This document shows positions 7,601 through 13,009 of a stretch of 19,805 nt of DNA, piece by piece. The notes beneath the pieces are model-generated. The model was not told the origin of the DNA. It did no database searches and saw only the letters and a list, made by a program, of their open reading frames with translations. The stretch's first letter is position 1, and every line of letters begins with the position of its first letter. This DNA comes from JBLHIK01 sp047614005 (GTDB lineage Bacteria > Patescibacteriota > Minisyncoccia > Phycocordibacterales > UBA1006): the NCBI GenBank assembly GCA_047614005.1, contig JBLHIK010000013.1, positions 1 to 19,805 of the forward strand, in the 5' to 3' direction. A program made the translations under genes and the position numbers.

Positions 7601-7908
7601 TCTCTATCTGTCTCAAGAGTTAAAGCCACGACTGATCCCATTTTATTTTTTTGCAAATCCCATACATTGTCTGATCCGTATTGAAAAAAACTCCATCGAA
7701 ACCACTTATCCACAGCAGTTCCTGCATTTGCTTTCTTTTGATAAATATCCAGCACTTTTGCACTAGCAGTATCATCAGAGTAATGTAGATACACTTGATC
7801 TCCTGTTGCTTGTACTTTTGCAAAAAAACCAACAGATACAATCATTAGAATACTTACCACTAGTACACTTATGGCTTTTTTATTATTTTTAATAAATGGG
7901 ATAAACAT
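4633..7908 (-). CDS. Large secreted surface protein with beta-helix and fibronectin III domains
   Basis: The 1091-residue protein begins with a Sec signal (KNNKK, hydrophobic stretch about 12-30, likely cleavage after AKVQA at 30-34). Residues 35-500 are a Thr/Ser/Asp-rich beta region I do not recognise. About 540-670 looks like a right-handed beta-helix, ending in GDPLFANEANGNFVLQ and SSPCINAG, a familiar end of parallel beta-helix proteins. Three fibronectin III-like domains follow at about 711-797, 800-885 and 903-987, the last being the clearest (SASLSWKTNQ, LTPNTRYYVKV). A Ser/Asp/Glu-rich linker (about 990-1065) leads to a basic amphipathic tail (WQRIKRGFSMISKKI). There is no sortase motif; the tail may contact the membrane. 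A cell-surface or adhesion role is inferred. Confidence 0.8.
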   Translation of the reverse strand: MFIPFIKNNKKAISVLVVSILMIVSVGFFAKVQATGDQVYLHYSDDTASAKVLDIYQKKANAGTAVDKWFRWSFFQYGSDNVWDLQKNKMGSVVALTLETDRDDFTYTEGSADTGSYTTWTPYTTGDIISNRRDSLSGYVPYSAYATYTATDDYSDMYLGVHNNAAVNGEIRVKINDVASTTGIELDGNGEYDEAAHGSDNTNVDWIHIGTDISNGDVIKIEAKGGTLNDRHVITGLRLYQEANPGDAAWDFIKTKDIMASTSEQYIAMSGGVPGQTAEYMFGYAHGHEYNPSLTIDLDATAYTVDGNLSYDQVITGGILSMEEATTAYGDTKTTDDFGTLTRTMEFSGNQLQQDWNFDFTADYAVTRVYSTMWPASYTTESIFRYVQFGDSFVTLLPNDGAVFPTQVGPATTSGKMSYFGGTANLRVDIETTVNLEEEWITSNGQKSYFFASRDDYNGLKGSGDSFGSETTITLTHEEPASVSWLGKTLYVARDKTINTDIDFVPFDAKGTVVKMISGSSIGLDFAGYAPSKTYFTSQNNNSVGIAELLSTGSPVAGDWSGLTVSGSVFPLYNIISYATTGATLTGNASIYNSSFNQNTTGINADSGSYAQNNALANSATYTAGAADFDYNCFDGNLEANGVDGDPLFANEANGNFVLQASSPCINAGVILGDTYKNALSPLTVWPTSIVSVIQDANNTDWEIGAYAHPFPIAPTIGSPTAFPSAIRWGLTDNSSDETGFKVYDSLDALKGTLATADSLYVEETGLTENTEYAGRYVTAYNIHGDSEASGVSASIYTLAEDPVNLFADADKTSISLTAEAFENDTVGTSGYFFESTDSNSGWITTNTWTDTGLDCGDSKTYTIKYRNADGVETSTASLTKSTSGCSSGSGSYNYNNEINIYNFEIKAISETSASLSWKTNQNTDTHLQYGTTQSYGSNRNNDVYSQSHSVEINDLTPNTRYYVKVTSSSKYGSRSTSKTSSFITTKTYVAPIPTSAPSEDTANQNSENTDTSASINTYQKENTSDTDSDFDIDDNDIENEGDYLLERENVEENTDQYVAEEENKEIQKLTLWQRIKRGFSMISKKIINLF

Positions 7909-8078
7909 GAAATTTATAAAGCTATATTAATACACACAGTATATCAAACAAAACAAATAATGGTAGTAGTAATACTTGATAACACGGGATGATACAGATA
8001 GATACTTCTACTATTGATTTTCAAATCTTTTTAGTCTATGATACAAATATCTTCGCATGAGGATATAAATATAGATAA

Positions 8079-8100
8079 GGGCGATTAGCTCAGTTGGCAG
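8079..8100 (+). pseudogene. Truncated tRNA-Val 5' end
   Basis: These 22 bases equal the first 22 of the intact tRNA-Val except for one C/T change (8098 versus 8371). The match extends 4 bp upstream, so 8075-8100 and 8348-8373 form a 26-bp direct repeat. The copy stops in the D-loop where the structured repeat begins, so it cannot make a tRNA. A TATAAA box precedes both copies. Confidence 0.9.
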
Positions 8101-8103
8101 GGA

Positions 8104-8277
8104 TAGAAAAGAAACAGTTTTCTTTTCTATGCGGTCCGCAGGAATTTTCGATATACAGAACGAAGCGATAGCGGAGTGATTGTATGAGAATAAAAAAGAA
8201 TTAGTTTTCTTTTTTATGAGATCCGAAGGAATTTTCGATATACAGAACAAAGCGATAGCGGAGTGATTGTATGAGAA
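8104..8277. repeat. Two tandem 87-bp units: variable hairpin plus constant body
   Basis: The constant bodies 8141-8190 and 8228-8277 match at 49 of 50 positions and contain GGAATTTTCGATATACAG and GCGATAGCGGAGTGATTG. Each is preceded by a less conserved hairpin: ATAGAAAAGAAA against TTTTCTTTTCTAT in unit 1, ATAAAAAAGAA against TTCTTTTTTAT in unit 2. TCCGCAGGA (8135-8143) or TCCGAAGGA (8222-8230) joins hairpin to body. A third, degenerate hairpin (8282-8303) carries the inverted anticodon-arm sequence of tRNA-Val. Open frames across this region only reflect the repeats. 7909-8074, upstream, shows nothing recognisable. Confidence 0.85.
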
Positions 8278-8290
8278 AATAGTCGTTTAC

Positions 8291-8304
8291 TGTAAACGAA
8301 CTGC
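8291..8304. repeat. 14-bp inverted copy of the tRNA-Val anticodon arm
   Basis: TGTAAACGAACTGC is the exact reverse complement of tRNA-Val bases 8375-8388, 84 bp away. It lies in the hairpin that ends the tandem repeat. Confidence 0.8.
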
Positions 8305-8351
8305 AGATCAAAAGAGTTATGAGTCATGTATATTTTACAATATAAAAATAA

Positions 8352-8424
8352 GGGCGATTAGCTCAGTTGGTAGAGCAGTTCGTTTACACCGAAAAGGTCA
8401 GAGGTTCAAGTCCTCTATCGCCCA
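8352..8424 (+). tRNA. tRNA-Val(TAC)
   Basis: Acceptor GGGCGAT/ATCGCCC, discriminator A, D-arm GCTC-loop-GAGC, anticodon loop TTTACAC (anticodon TAC), T-arm AGAGG-TTCAAGT-CCTCT. The outer anticodon-stem pair (G27-A43) is mismatched. CCA is not encoded. TATAAA at 8341-8346 may be its -10. Confidence 0.95.
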
Positions 8425-8433
8425 CACACAAAT

Positions 8434-8457
8434 AAAACCACCCTTTCCGGTGGTTTT
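8434..8457 (+). terminator. tRNA-Val terminator
   Basis: AAAACCACC-6 nt-GGTGGTTTT, a 9-bp stem ending in a T-run, 9 nt after the tRNA. Confidence 0.85.
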
Positions 8458-8474
8458 GTTGATATACTTATCTC

Positions 8475-8546
8475 ATGGAAATAAAATCACTTCTTACTAT
8501 CATCGCCACAATTTTAGTTTTCATTAGAAACTGCGAAGTAAAATAA
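8475..8546 (+). CDS. Possible 23-aa membrane peptide
   Basis: A short frame encodes MEIKSLLTIIATILVFIRNC and three more residues, one hydrophobic helix with charged ends. TATACT lies exactly 6 nt before the ATG (8463-8468), the same spacing seen at clearly real genes here. With only 23 codons the frame could occur by chance, and no homologue is known to me. Confidence 0.25.
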   Translation: MEIKSLLTIIATILVFIRNCEVK

Positions 8547-8555
8547 ACTTGAAAA

Positions 8556-8564
8556 TGCTATAAT
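8556..8564 (+). promoter_or_regulatory. Extended -10 of the frame-disrupted gene (leaderless)
   Basis: TGCTATAAT, an extended -10, ends 6 nt before ATG 8571. It marks 8571, not the internal ATG at 8696, as the original start. Confidence 0.65.
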
Positions 8565-8570
8565 TCATAT

Positions 8571-9118
8571 ATGGAGGAAAAAGTGTCTCAAGATGACTTT
8601 TTTGATTTAACTGAAATTACAGAATCTATCTCGAAAAAGATTGGCGAACAATACCAATCATCAATCTACTTTCTCGTGAATATCCCGGAACAACCATGCA
8701 CAAAATAAAATTGATTATGAGGAAGGCTCGTATCTCGTATCAGATACTTTTCCCTGAAGGTCATATCCCTGAATGGCGAGTATGTATTGCAATTGAAGCT
8801 GCGAGATTTTTTAGAAGAAAACCTGAGGAAGGAGTTGGTAAAAGTGCGCTGGTAGGGTTTATTGAAAAGAATAGTATCTCAGCATCATCAATTTTTGGTA
8901 AGTTCTTGTATCTTTTATCTGAGGAAGGAGCAAATAAACACCTCATAACAATGCGCGGAAACGAAGAGGTTGTGGCGGGAAATGCCCCGAAGCCATGGAT
9001 GTTTCGCGAGAGACATAAAAATGACGCACCTAGAATTGATGCATCTAGACCGTTCTTTCTAAAACATGCTATTGATAATACCAGTGGAATAGTTTTGGAT
9101 TTCTACCTTAGGCATTAG
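8571..9118 (+). pseudogene. Hypothetical protein gene split by a -1 frame change
   Basis: From ATG 8571 the first frame gives 45 residues and stops at 8706-8708. The frame at 8696-9118 encodes 140 residues starting MHKIKLIMRKARISYQ. That second frame stays open upstream of its ATG and reads naturally (INLLSREYPGTT), joining the first at AAA AAG (8634-8639). A one-base slip there gives a continuous 182-residue protein. Either one A has been lost from a run of five (mutation or sequencing error), or ribosomes shift at G-AAA-AAG. I do not recognise the protein; it is soluble, and the middle has a basic helix (AARFFRRKPEEG). If the shift is not real, 8571-8708 and 8696-9118 would be two overlapping genes. 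Confidence 0.6.
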
Positions 9119-9133
9119 AAGTAATAGTGCTTA

Positions 9134-9775
9134 CTATTTTGAAATTGAAAAAAATAGAGCGAGGTCTCCTACGCGATTAGCTTCAATGATTTTCATATTT
9201 GATTGAGCAACTATACTGGATATTTCTTTTTCCGAAAAACCTTCTGATGCAATAGACCCGTCACTACCTTTGAAAATAAACTTGTTACCCACGATACTCT
9301 CAATAGGGATTTCTATAATCTTATACATTTCTATTCTGTCTTTTATGGCTGTATCCGAATAGCAACTCAAAAATAGCTTCCCGTCAGGTTTCAAAACCCT
9401 CTCTATTTCAGAAAGAGCAACATTCTTGTAGCTATCAAAGTTTGAAAAAGATAGCATCAATGTTACATAATCAAAGGTATGTGCTTCGAAAGGGATATCT
9501 GTCGCATCTGCCCCAGCAAGCAATACTCCTTCTTCATGTTTTAGTCTAGATGAGGCTTCCTGAATAGCTTTTGCGTCATTATCAATACCTGTGATATTTT
9601 GTGTTTCCTCTAATAGGGTCATGATGGTTCTGCCGTCTCCACAAGCAATATCTAGAACAGACGAGTTTTTTGATACATGCTCTAAAAGATACTCTTTTTC
9701 AAATTGAAAGTATTTTTTGTATGCTTTTGTAGGGGCTTTCTCTACCTTTCCCCAATAGTCTATGTTTTTCTCCAT
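9134..9775 (-). CDS. Class I SAM-dependent methyltransferase
   Basis: This 213-residue protein has the Rossmann methyltransferase landmarks. Motif I VLDIACGDGRT lies at 40-50, the acidic end of beta-2 is GID (D65), motif II-like ADATDIPF is at 89-96, and LKPDGKLFLS at 128-137 is the usual post-motif strand. It belongs to the broad Methyltransf_11/25-like group; the substrate cannot be told. It is convergent with the disrupted gene at 8571-9118. It has its own leaderless-type promoter, TGGTAAAAT, 6 nt before the ATG, and an array of 28-bp repeats lies just upstream of that promoter. The short dyad at 9123-9138 overlapping its stop may be a weak terminator. Confidence 0.85.
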   Translation of the reverse strand: MEKNIDYWGKVEKAPTKAYKKYFQFEKEYLLEHVSKNSSVLDIACGDGRTIMTLLEETQNITGIDNDAKAIQEASSRLKHEEGVLLAGADATDIPFEAHTFDYVTLMLSFSNFDSYKNVALSEIERVLKPDGKLFLSCYSDTAIKDRIEMYKIIEIPIESIVGNKFIFKGSDGSIASEGFSEKEISSIVAQSNMKIIEANRVGDLALFFSISK

Positions 9776-9781
9776 TACTGT

Positions 9782-9790
9782 ATTTTACCA
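9782..9790 (-). promoter_or_regulatory. Extended -10 of the methyltransferase gene (leaderless)
   Basis: TGGTAAAAT on the minus strand ends 6 nt before ATG 9775. Confidence 0.6.
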
Positions 9791-9833
9791 GAAACTAGGT
9801 TTTGGCACTAGTTTACTCTGTTTCTTGAATATC

Positions 9834-10041
9834 CATAGACCACACTTTCCCCTACTTTATGTAAAAGCAAAAGCCGCCATTTGGCGACTTTTTTCAATAC
9901 CCATAGTCGGTACTTTCTGGTACGTTATGAAATCTCATAGTATGCACTTTCATACACGTTAGCATGTCTACAATAGGTCACTTTTGGACACTTTACAAAC
10001 ATTCATAGTCCGCACTTTCCCGCACTTTATTCTGCCTACTC
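9834..10041. repeat. Array of five imperfect 28-bp repeats
   Basis: Copies begin at 9834, 9902, 9936, 9971 and 10014. The consensus is CATAGTCCGCACTTTC followed by NNGCACTTTATG. Within each copy ACTTT (or ACTTT then ACGTT) recurs exactly 10 bp apart, one helical turn. Copy 4 is the most diverged (AATAGGTCACTTTTGG). The last copy overlaps the stop codon of the gene at 10036. A sixth partial copy (10707-10720) shares GTACTTTCTGGTAC with copy 2. Spacing of 34-35 bp, or twice that, suggests protein sites on one face of the helix, upstream of the methyltransferase promoter. No gene is seen in 9791-10035. Confidence 0.75.
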
Positions 10042-10623
10042 TACGGGTTCAATATCAGTAAAATATGGAAAATCATCTTTATCTACCTTTACTTTTCCTA
10101 CTGGCATAACAGGTTCTTTTGAAAGCCATTCATCAATAGGTTCCCCTTCATCATCTTCGCCTTGTTCAAAGGTTTTACCATCAAGAATATAGATTGAACC
10201 GTCTGACCATGCATCTGCATCAATAAACGCTTTTGTTATCTTGAATGTGTAATCCTTTTTATCATCAACGGAACTAAAGCCGCTCTCTGCTGAAAATGAA
10301 CTGACACCTGCTTTATGTGCTTTCTTTGCATCTTTGATTGCATAAAAAACTGGCAACACTTCATCTTGGACTGCATAGACCCCCATCTCATTACCAAATT
10401 TTTTTGATTTACAATTTGCCTGCCTTGGTTCGAGTTCCTTAATTTCTTTGTTGCTACTCCCATGGAGTAAGTATCCTTTCTCTTGTACGAGATACTTCAA
10501 AAAACCAACCACATTGGGTATTTTCTCTCTATCAACAAAATCTTCAATGCCTTTTGCTAATAGGTCTTGATAGGCTGCGTCAAAAGGCTTTGGTTTTTCC
10601 ATATTTTCGTATTTGAACTGCAT
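10036..10623 (-). CDS. Putative ADP-ribosyltransferase-like protein
   Basis: This 195-residue soluble protein carries YLLHGSSNKEIKELEPRQ (about 51-68), then NEMGVYAVQD (78-87) with FYAIKDA soon after, and GSIYILDGKTF (142-152). A histidine after a hydrophobic strand (LHGS), a tyrosine in GVYA and an aliphatic strand preceding the third site recall the H-Y-[EQ] fold of PARP/Tpt1-type ADP-ribosyltransferases. This is inference from motif order; I know of no function for this exact protein. The acidic C-terminus (GEDDEGEPIDEW) is notable. TGGTATAAT lies 6 nt before the ATG. It follows an ATPase-TOPRIM gene by about 107 nt in the same direction, and the pair might be a defence unit. Confidence 0.6.
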   Translation of the reverse strand: MQFKYENMEKPKPFDAAYQDLLAKGIEDFVDREKIPNVVGFLKYLVQEKGYLLHGSSNKEIKELEPRQANCKSKKFGNEMGVYAVQDEVLPVFYAIKDAKKAHKAGVSSFSAESGFSSVDDKKDYTFKITKAFIDADAWSDGSIYILDGKTFEQGEDDEGEPIDEWLSKEPVMPVGKVKVDKDDFPYFTDIEPVE

Positions 10624-10629
10624 AAGCCT

Positions 10630-10638
10630 ATTATACCA
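10630..10638 (-). promoter_or_regulatory. Extended -10 of the ADP-ribosyltransferase-like gene (leaderless)
   Basis: TGGTATAAT, a full-consensus extended -10, ends 6 nt before ATG 10623. Confidence 0.7.
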
Positions 10639-10729
10639 TTTTTTATATAGTACAACTTTAGTTTACCTTTTTACATAAACAAAACAAAATAAGACTTCTC
10701 TCTTAAGTACTTTCTGGTACAGTAAATAA

Positions 10730-12217
10730 CTATGATTTGAGATTTTTTATTAATTCTATTCCAAAAAAATTAATGATACTAAACTCATCTACGGCATCGA
10801 AATCATCCTTTTTTTCATTCTCTTTAAGAAGTCCTCCTAATATCTTGCCTACTTCACGTTGCCAGTTAGTATCAGCAGTTCCTGTTATATCTATGAGTAA
10901 AATTGATATATTACCTTTAATGTCATCTTTTATCCTGTCACCATCAAAAACAATATCATCAATAGTTTTTTCATATTTAGCGAGAAAATCATTTGAGAGA
11001 ATCATGTTTTCAATCTCATGGCATTGAAGTTTATACCTATGTACGAACGGACGATTATCTATCTCTGGATGTTCACCATCACTATCTCTTATTGAAATCA
11101 AAATACCTGCCTCATCATCTCTATCGCATAATGATTTCATGATTTTTCCTATACTAGTTTCTATTTTTCTCATTTCATCTTTGCCGACACATTGATGTGT
11201 ATAAGCTAAAAAAATACCATTAGATGATTTGACAGCCTGATTAAAGACGACAAGATCATCATCACCTTCCACTAATATAATCTTATGGTTCAGCAATACT
11301 TGCATTACCATATTTCCACCCAGTAAAGCGGATAGTTCGTTTATTGATTTCCTTTTTGTGCGAGCAACAAGTTCATCATCTTCGCCATCCATCCATATAA
11401 TACTCGCATCTGCGTCTTCTGGGAGACTAGCAATGAACACTGTACTGTGAGTACATATTATAATCTGCATGTCATACTCATCAGATAAATCTAGTAAAAA
11501 TTTTAAAAATCTACTTTGTAGATCTGGATGAATATGCACATCAGGTTCATCAATTAATAATATTTTAAGGTGCTCTCCATCACCTTGCTTTTCCCAGTTC
11601 GCAACAATTAAACATTCTAATCCAAGAGTAAACATCTCAATCTCTCCGCTGCTTAGCGAGTTGAAAGGGATAGCAACATCTTTATTATTTTTTTGTACAA
11701 TTTGAAAACTTGATCCAGCTTTTATGACCATGTATTTTTTTGGTACTAGCTCATTAAGTAAATCCACGATTTTCTCTACTCTCTTTGACGGTCTCTCACT
11801 AGTTTCACTGTCATTATGAGAGATATGTGCCATTAGTTTATCATATCTTGAGGCAACCTCTGACCTAAAATCTCTTGCGGTACTACCTTGCCTCCTGTTA
11901 AAGAGGTCATTGGGGTTTCCAAGCGCTGTATAGATATTACCGTTTGATTCATAACTACCACCACGCTCAGCTGAAATCTTATCAACAGTGACAGTTAAAG
12001 TATTCTCTATTACTTCTGACATTGTTATAAAATCTAAACCTTCAGGAGGGACTACCAGTTCTCTTATTTTAGCTCTAAATGCATCCAACAGAGTAGTTTT
12101 TCCACTACCATTTTTACCAACTACTAACGTAATAGGCTTAAGACCTTTCATTTGCCATTCTTCACCTCCAAAATACTTAGGACGTAAAATATTTTTCACT
12201 TCTTTTAGATAAATCAT
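10730..12217 (-). CDS. ABC-type ATPase fused to TOPRIM-like nuclease domain (OLD/PARIS-like)
   Basis: This 495-residue protein has an SMC/RecF-like ATPase half: Walker A GKNGSGKT at 34-41, signature SLSSGE at 187-192, Walker B KILLIDEP at 218-225 followed by DVHIHP, and the switch histidine in CTHST (H257). The C-terminal part looks like a TOPRIM/DUF4435-type nuclease: ILVEGDDDLVVF at 314-325, ISIRDSDGE at 374-382, and HEIENMIL at 400-407, a segment typical of DUF4435. Such proteins (OLD nucleases, AriA/AriB of PARIS) act in anti-phage defence, the ATPase sensing and the TOPRIM cutting nucleic acid. Length fits a one-gene OLD better than a full AriA-AriB fusion. TATAAA lies 6 nt before the ATG. 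Confidence 0.8.
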   Translation of the reverse strand: MIYLKEVKNILRPKYFGGEEWQMKGLKPITLVVGKNGSGKTTLLDAFRAKIRELVVPPEGLDFITMSEVIENTLTVTVDKISAERGGSYESNGNIYTALGNPNDLFNRRQGSTARDFRSEVASRYDKLMAHISHNDSETSERPSKRVEKIVDLLNELVPKKYMVIKAGSSFQIVQKNNKDVAIPFNSLSSGEIEMFTLGLECLIVANWEKQGDGEHLKILLIDEPDVHIHPDLQSRFLKFLLDLSDEYDMQIIICTHSTVFIASLPEDADASIIWMDGEDDELVARTKRKSINELSALLGGNMVMQVLLNHKIILVEGDDDLVVFNQAVKSSNGIFLAYTHQCVGKDEMRKIETSIGKIMKSLCDRDDEAGILISIRDSDGEHPEIDNRPFVHRYKLQCHEIENMILSNDFLAKYEKTIDDIVFDGDRIKDDIKGNISILLIDITGTADTNWQREVGKILGGLLKENEKKDDFDAVDEFSIINFFGIELIKNLKS

Positions 12218-12223
12218 ACCTTC

Positions 12224-12229
12224 TTTATA
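12224..12229 (-). promoter_or_regulatory. -10 box of the ATPase-TOPRIM gene
   Basis: TATAAA ends 6 nt before ATG 12217. The spacer GAAGGT could also read as a weak Shine-Dalgarno, so leaderless and short-leader forms cannot be separated. Confidence 0.5.
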
Positions 12230-12307
12230 CTATATGTTTTCTCAATATATTCAATGAATTACCCTGGATTAAGACCACTAGGTATTTACGTGGAACAAAG
12301 CTACTAC

Positions 12308-12356
12308 ACTGAGGATTAACTAAACCCTCTTAATATCCCTATCCACCTCAGTACAC
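12308..12356. other. Long-range stem-loop in the divergent intergenic region
   Basis: ACTGAGG and CCTCAGT can pair, and GGATTAA against TTAATATCC nests inside. The region 12218-12438 separates divergent genes and otherwise holds only the promoter at 12376-12384. Structure is by eye and may be fortuitous. Confidence 0.3.
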
Positions 12357-12375
12357 ATCAAAATCAAAGGATATT

Positions 12376-12384
12376 TGCTATAAT
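12376..12384 (+). promoter_or_regulatory. Extended -10 of the TM2 gene
   Basis: TGCTATAAT with a predicted start near 12391 gives a leader of about 48 nt before ATG 12439. This is the only clear isolated gene here with a long leader. Confidence 0.55.
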
Positions 12385-12438
12385 AGTTCCAGTTGGTAAC
12401 ACACCTCTCACAACTATTATTAGAGTAATGATTTAATT

Positions 12439-12654
12439 ATGGAAAATAAAAAGAAGAGTAGAGTAACAGCAATAGTACTAGCACTACTTCTTGGAGGTAT
12501 TGGTGTACACTATTTTTATCTAGAAAAATATACGGCTGGTATCATAATGTTACTTCTTTGTTGGACTGGTATTCCCTCTATACTAGGACTCGTAACTGGT
12601 ATACGATGGGCAGTACAATCTGAAGAAAAATTCAACGAGAGATATAATAAATAA
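12439..12654 (+). CDS. TM2-domain membrane protein
   Basis: This 71-residue protein fits the TM2 family. A short basic N-terminus (MENKKKSR) is followed by a hydrophobic segment with GGIGVHYFYLEKYTAGIIML (about 19-38), the hallmark G-x-H-x-F-Y-x-x-x-x-x-x-G pattern. A second hydrophobic segment (WTGIPSILGLVTG, about 42-54) and a charged tail follow. TM2 proteins sit in the cytoplasmic membrane; their molecular job in bacteria is not settled. The stop codon abuts an 18-bp perfect terminator stem. The gene is divergent from the ATPase-TOPRIM gene and looks monocistronic. Confidence 0.85.
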   Translation: MENKKKSRVTAIVLALLLGGIGVHYFYLEKYTAGIIMLLLCWTGIPSILGLVTGIRWAVQSEEKFNERYNK

Positions 12655-12693
12655 ACAAAAGAATTCAGAGCACCTGCTCTGAATTCTTTTGTT
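12654..12693. terminator. 18-bp perfect terminator hairpin
   Basis: AACAAAAGAATTCAGAGC, a 4-nt loop, and its perfect complement ending in TTTTGTTTT. It terminates the TM2 gene on the plus strand. On the minus strand it lies directly after the duplicated tRNA-Arg tail, so it also serves as that copy's terminator. Confidence 0.9.
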
Positions 12694-12715
12694 TTAGTGC
12701 CCCTGGTAGGAATCG
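12692..12715. repeat. 24-bp copy of the tRNA-Arg 3' end
   Basis: Identical to 12885-12908. It includes the last 18 bases of tRNA-Arg (T-loop part to discriminator) and six bases downstream. The period is 193 bp. Confidence 0.95.
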
Positions 12716-12845
12716 TCTACTCTTATGGATTTTACTCGTCCTGCGGACTCATAAAATCTCATGCCATTAGACTCCACTCGGTCTTCGACTTTCCCTGTAG
12801 TCAAGTCGCCTATCGGACGACCTCGGTTCGATTTCTATCAGAGGT
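12716..12845 (-). repeat. Structured insert between tRNA-Arg and its duplicated tail
   Basis: No gene is seen. In tRNA sense it starts with GATAGAAATCGAACC, an imperfect inverted repeat of the tail copy (GGTAGGAATCG when complemented). It then has ACTACAGGGAAAGTCG, GGAGTCTAATGGCATGAG and a two-tier hairpin at 12728-12758: outer stem GATTTTA/TAAAATC, inner stem GTCC/GGAC around TGC. The hairpin core TCCGCAGGA and the preceding GGAGT...ATGAGA recur in the tRNA-Val repeats. Confidence 0.65.
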
Positions 12846-12888
12846 AAAAAAACAAAAGCCAAAGCATGCGCTTTGGCTTTTTGTTTTT
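12846..12888 (-). terminator. tRNA-Arg terminator
   Basis: GCCAAAGC-ATGC-GCTTTGGC, extended on both sides by A/T pairs with one bulge, starts a few bases after the tRNA end on the minus strand. Confidence 0.8.
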
Positions 12889-12890
12889 AG

Positions 12891-12962
12891 TGCCCCTGGT
12901 AGGAATCGAACCCACATCAAAAGGATAGAAGCCTCTCGTTTTATCCATTAAACTACAAGGGC
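12891..12962 (-). tRNA. tRNA-Arg(TCT)
   Basis: Acceptor GCCCTTG/CAGGGGC (one G-T pair), D-stem GTTT/AAAC, anticodon stem AGAGG/CCTTT with loop CTTCTAT (anticodon TCT), T-arm GTGGG-TTCGATT-CCTAC, discriminator A, 72 nt. CCA is not encoded. Confidence 0.93.
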
Positions 12963-12977
12963 AAGGACCGCTTTTAT

Positions 12978-12983
12978 ATTATA
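12978..12983 (-). promoter_or_regulatory. -10 box of tRNA-Arg
   Basis: TATAAT on the minus strand, about 15 nt before the tRNA 5' end, allowing a short 5' leader. No strong -35 at 17 bp. Confidence 0.5.
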
Positions 12984-13009
12984 CAAAAAGAAAAACTATG
13001 CAATAGCTC

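Noticed and set aside
8101..8351. Group I intron or split tRNA-Val
   Set aside because: The upstream fragment duplicates bases already present in the intact tRNA, and no intron core or matching 3' half is seen.
8011..8527. Frames of about 80 residues on both strands over the tRNA-Val region
   Set aside because: They run through the tandem repeats and the tRNA itself; the internal protein repetition only mirrors the DNA repeat.
9834..10041. CRISPR array
   Set aside because: The 28-bp copies are imperfect, spacers are 6-40 bp and uneven, and no cas gene is present.
12697..12951. An 84-codon frame on the plus strand
   Set aside because: It covers the duplicated tRNA-Arg tail, the structured insert, a terminator and the tRNA.
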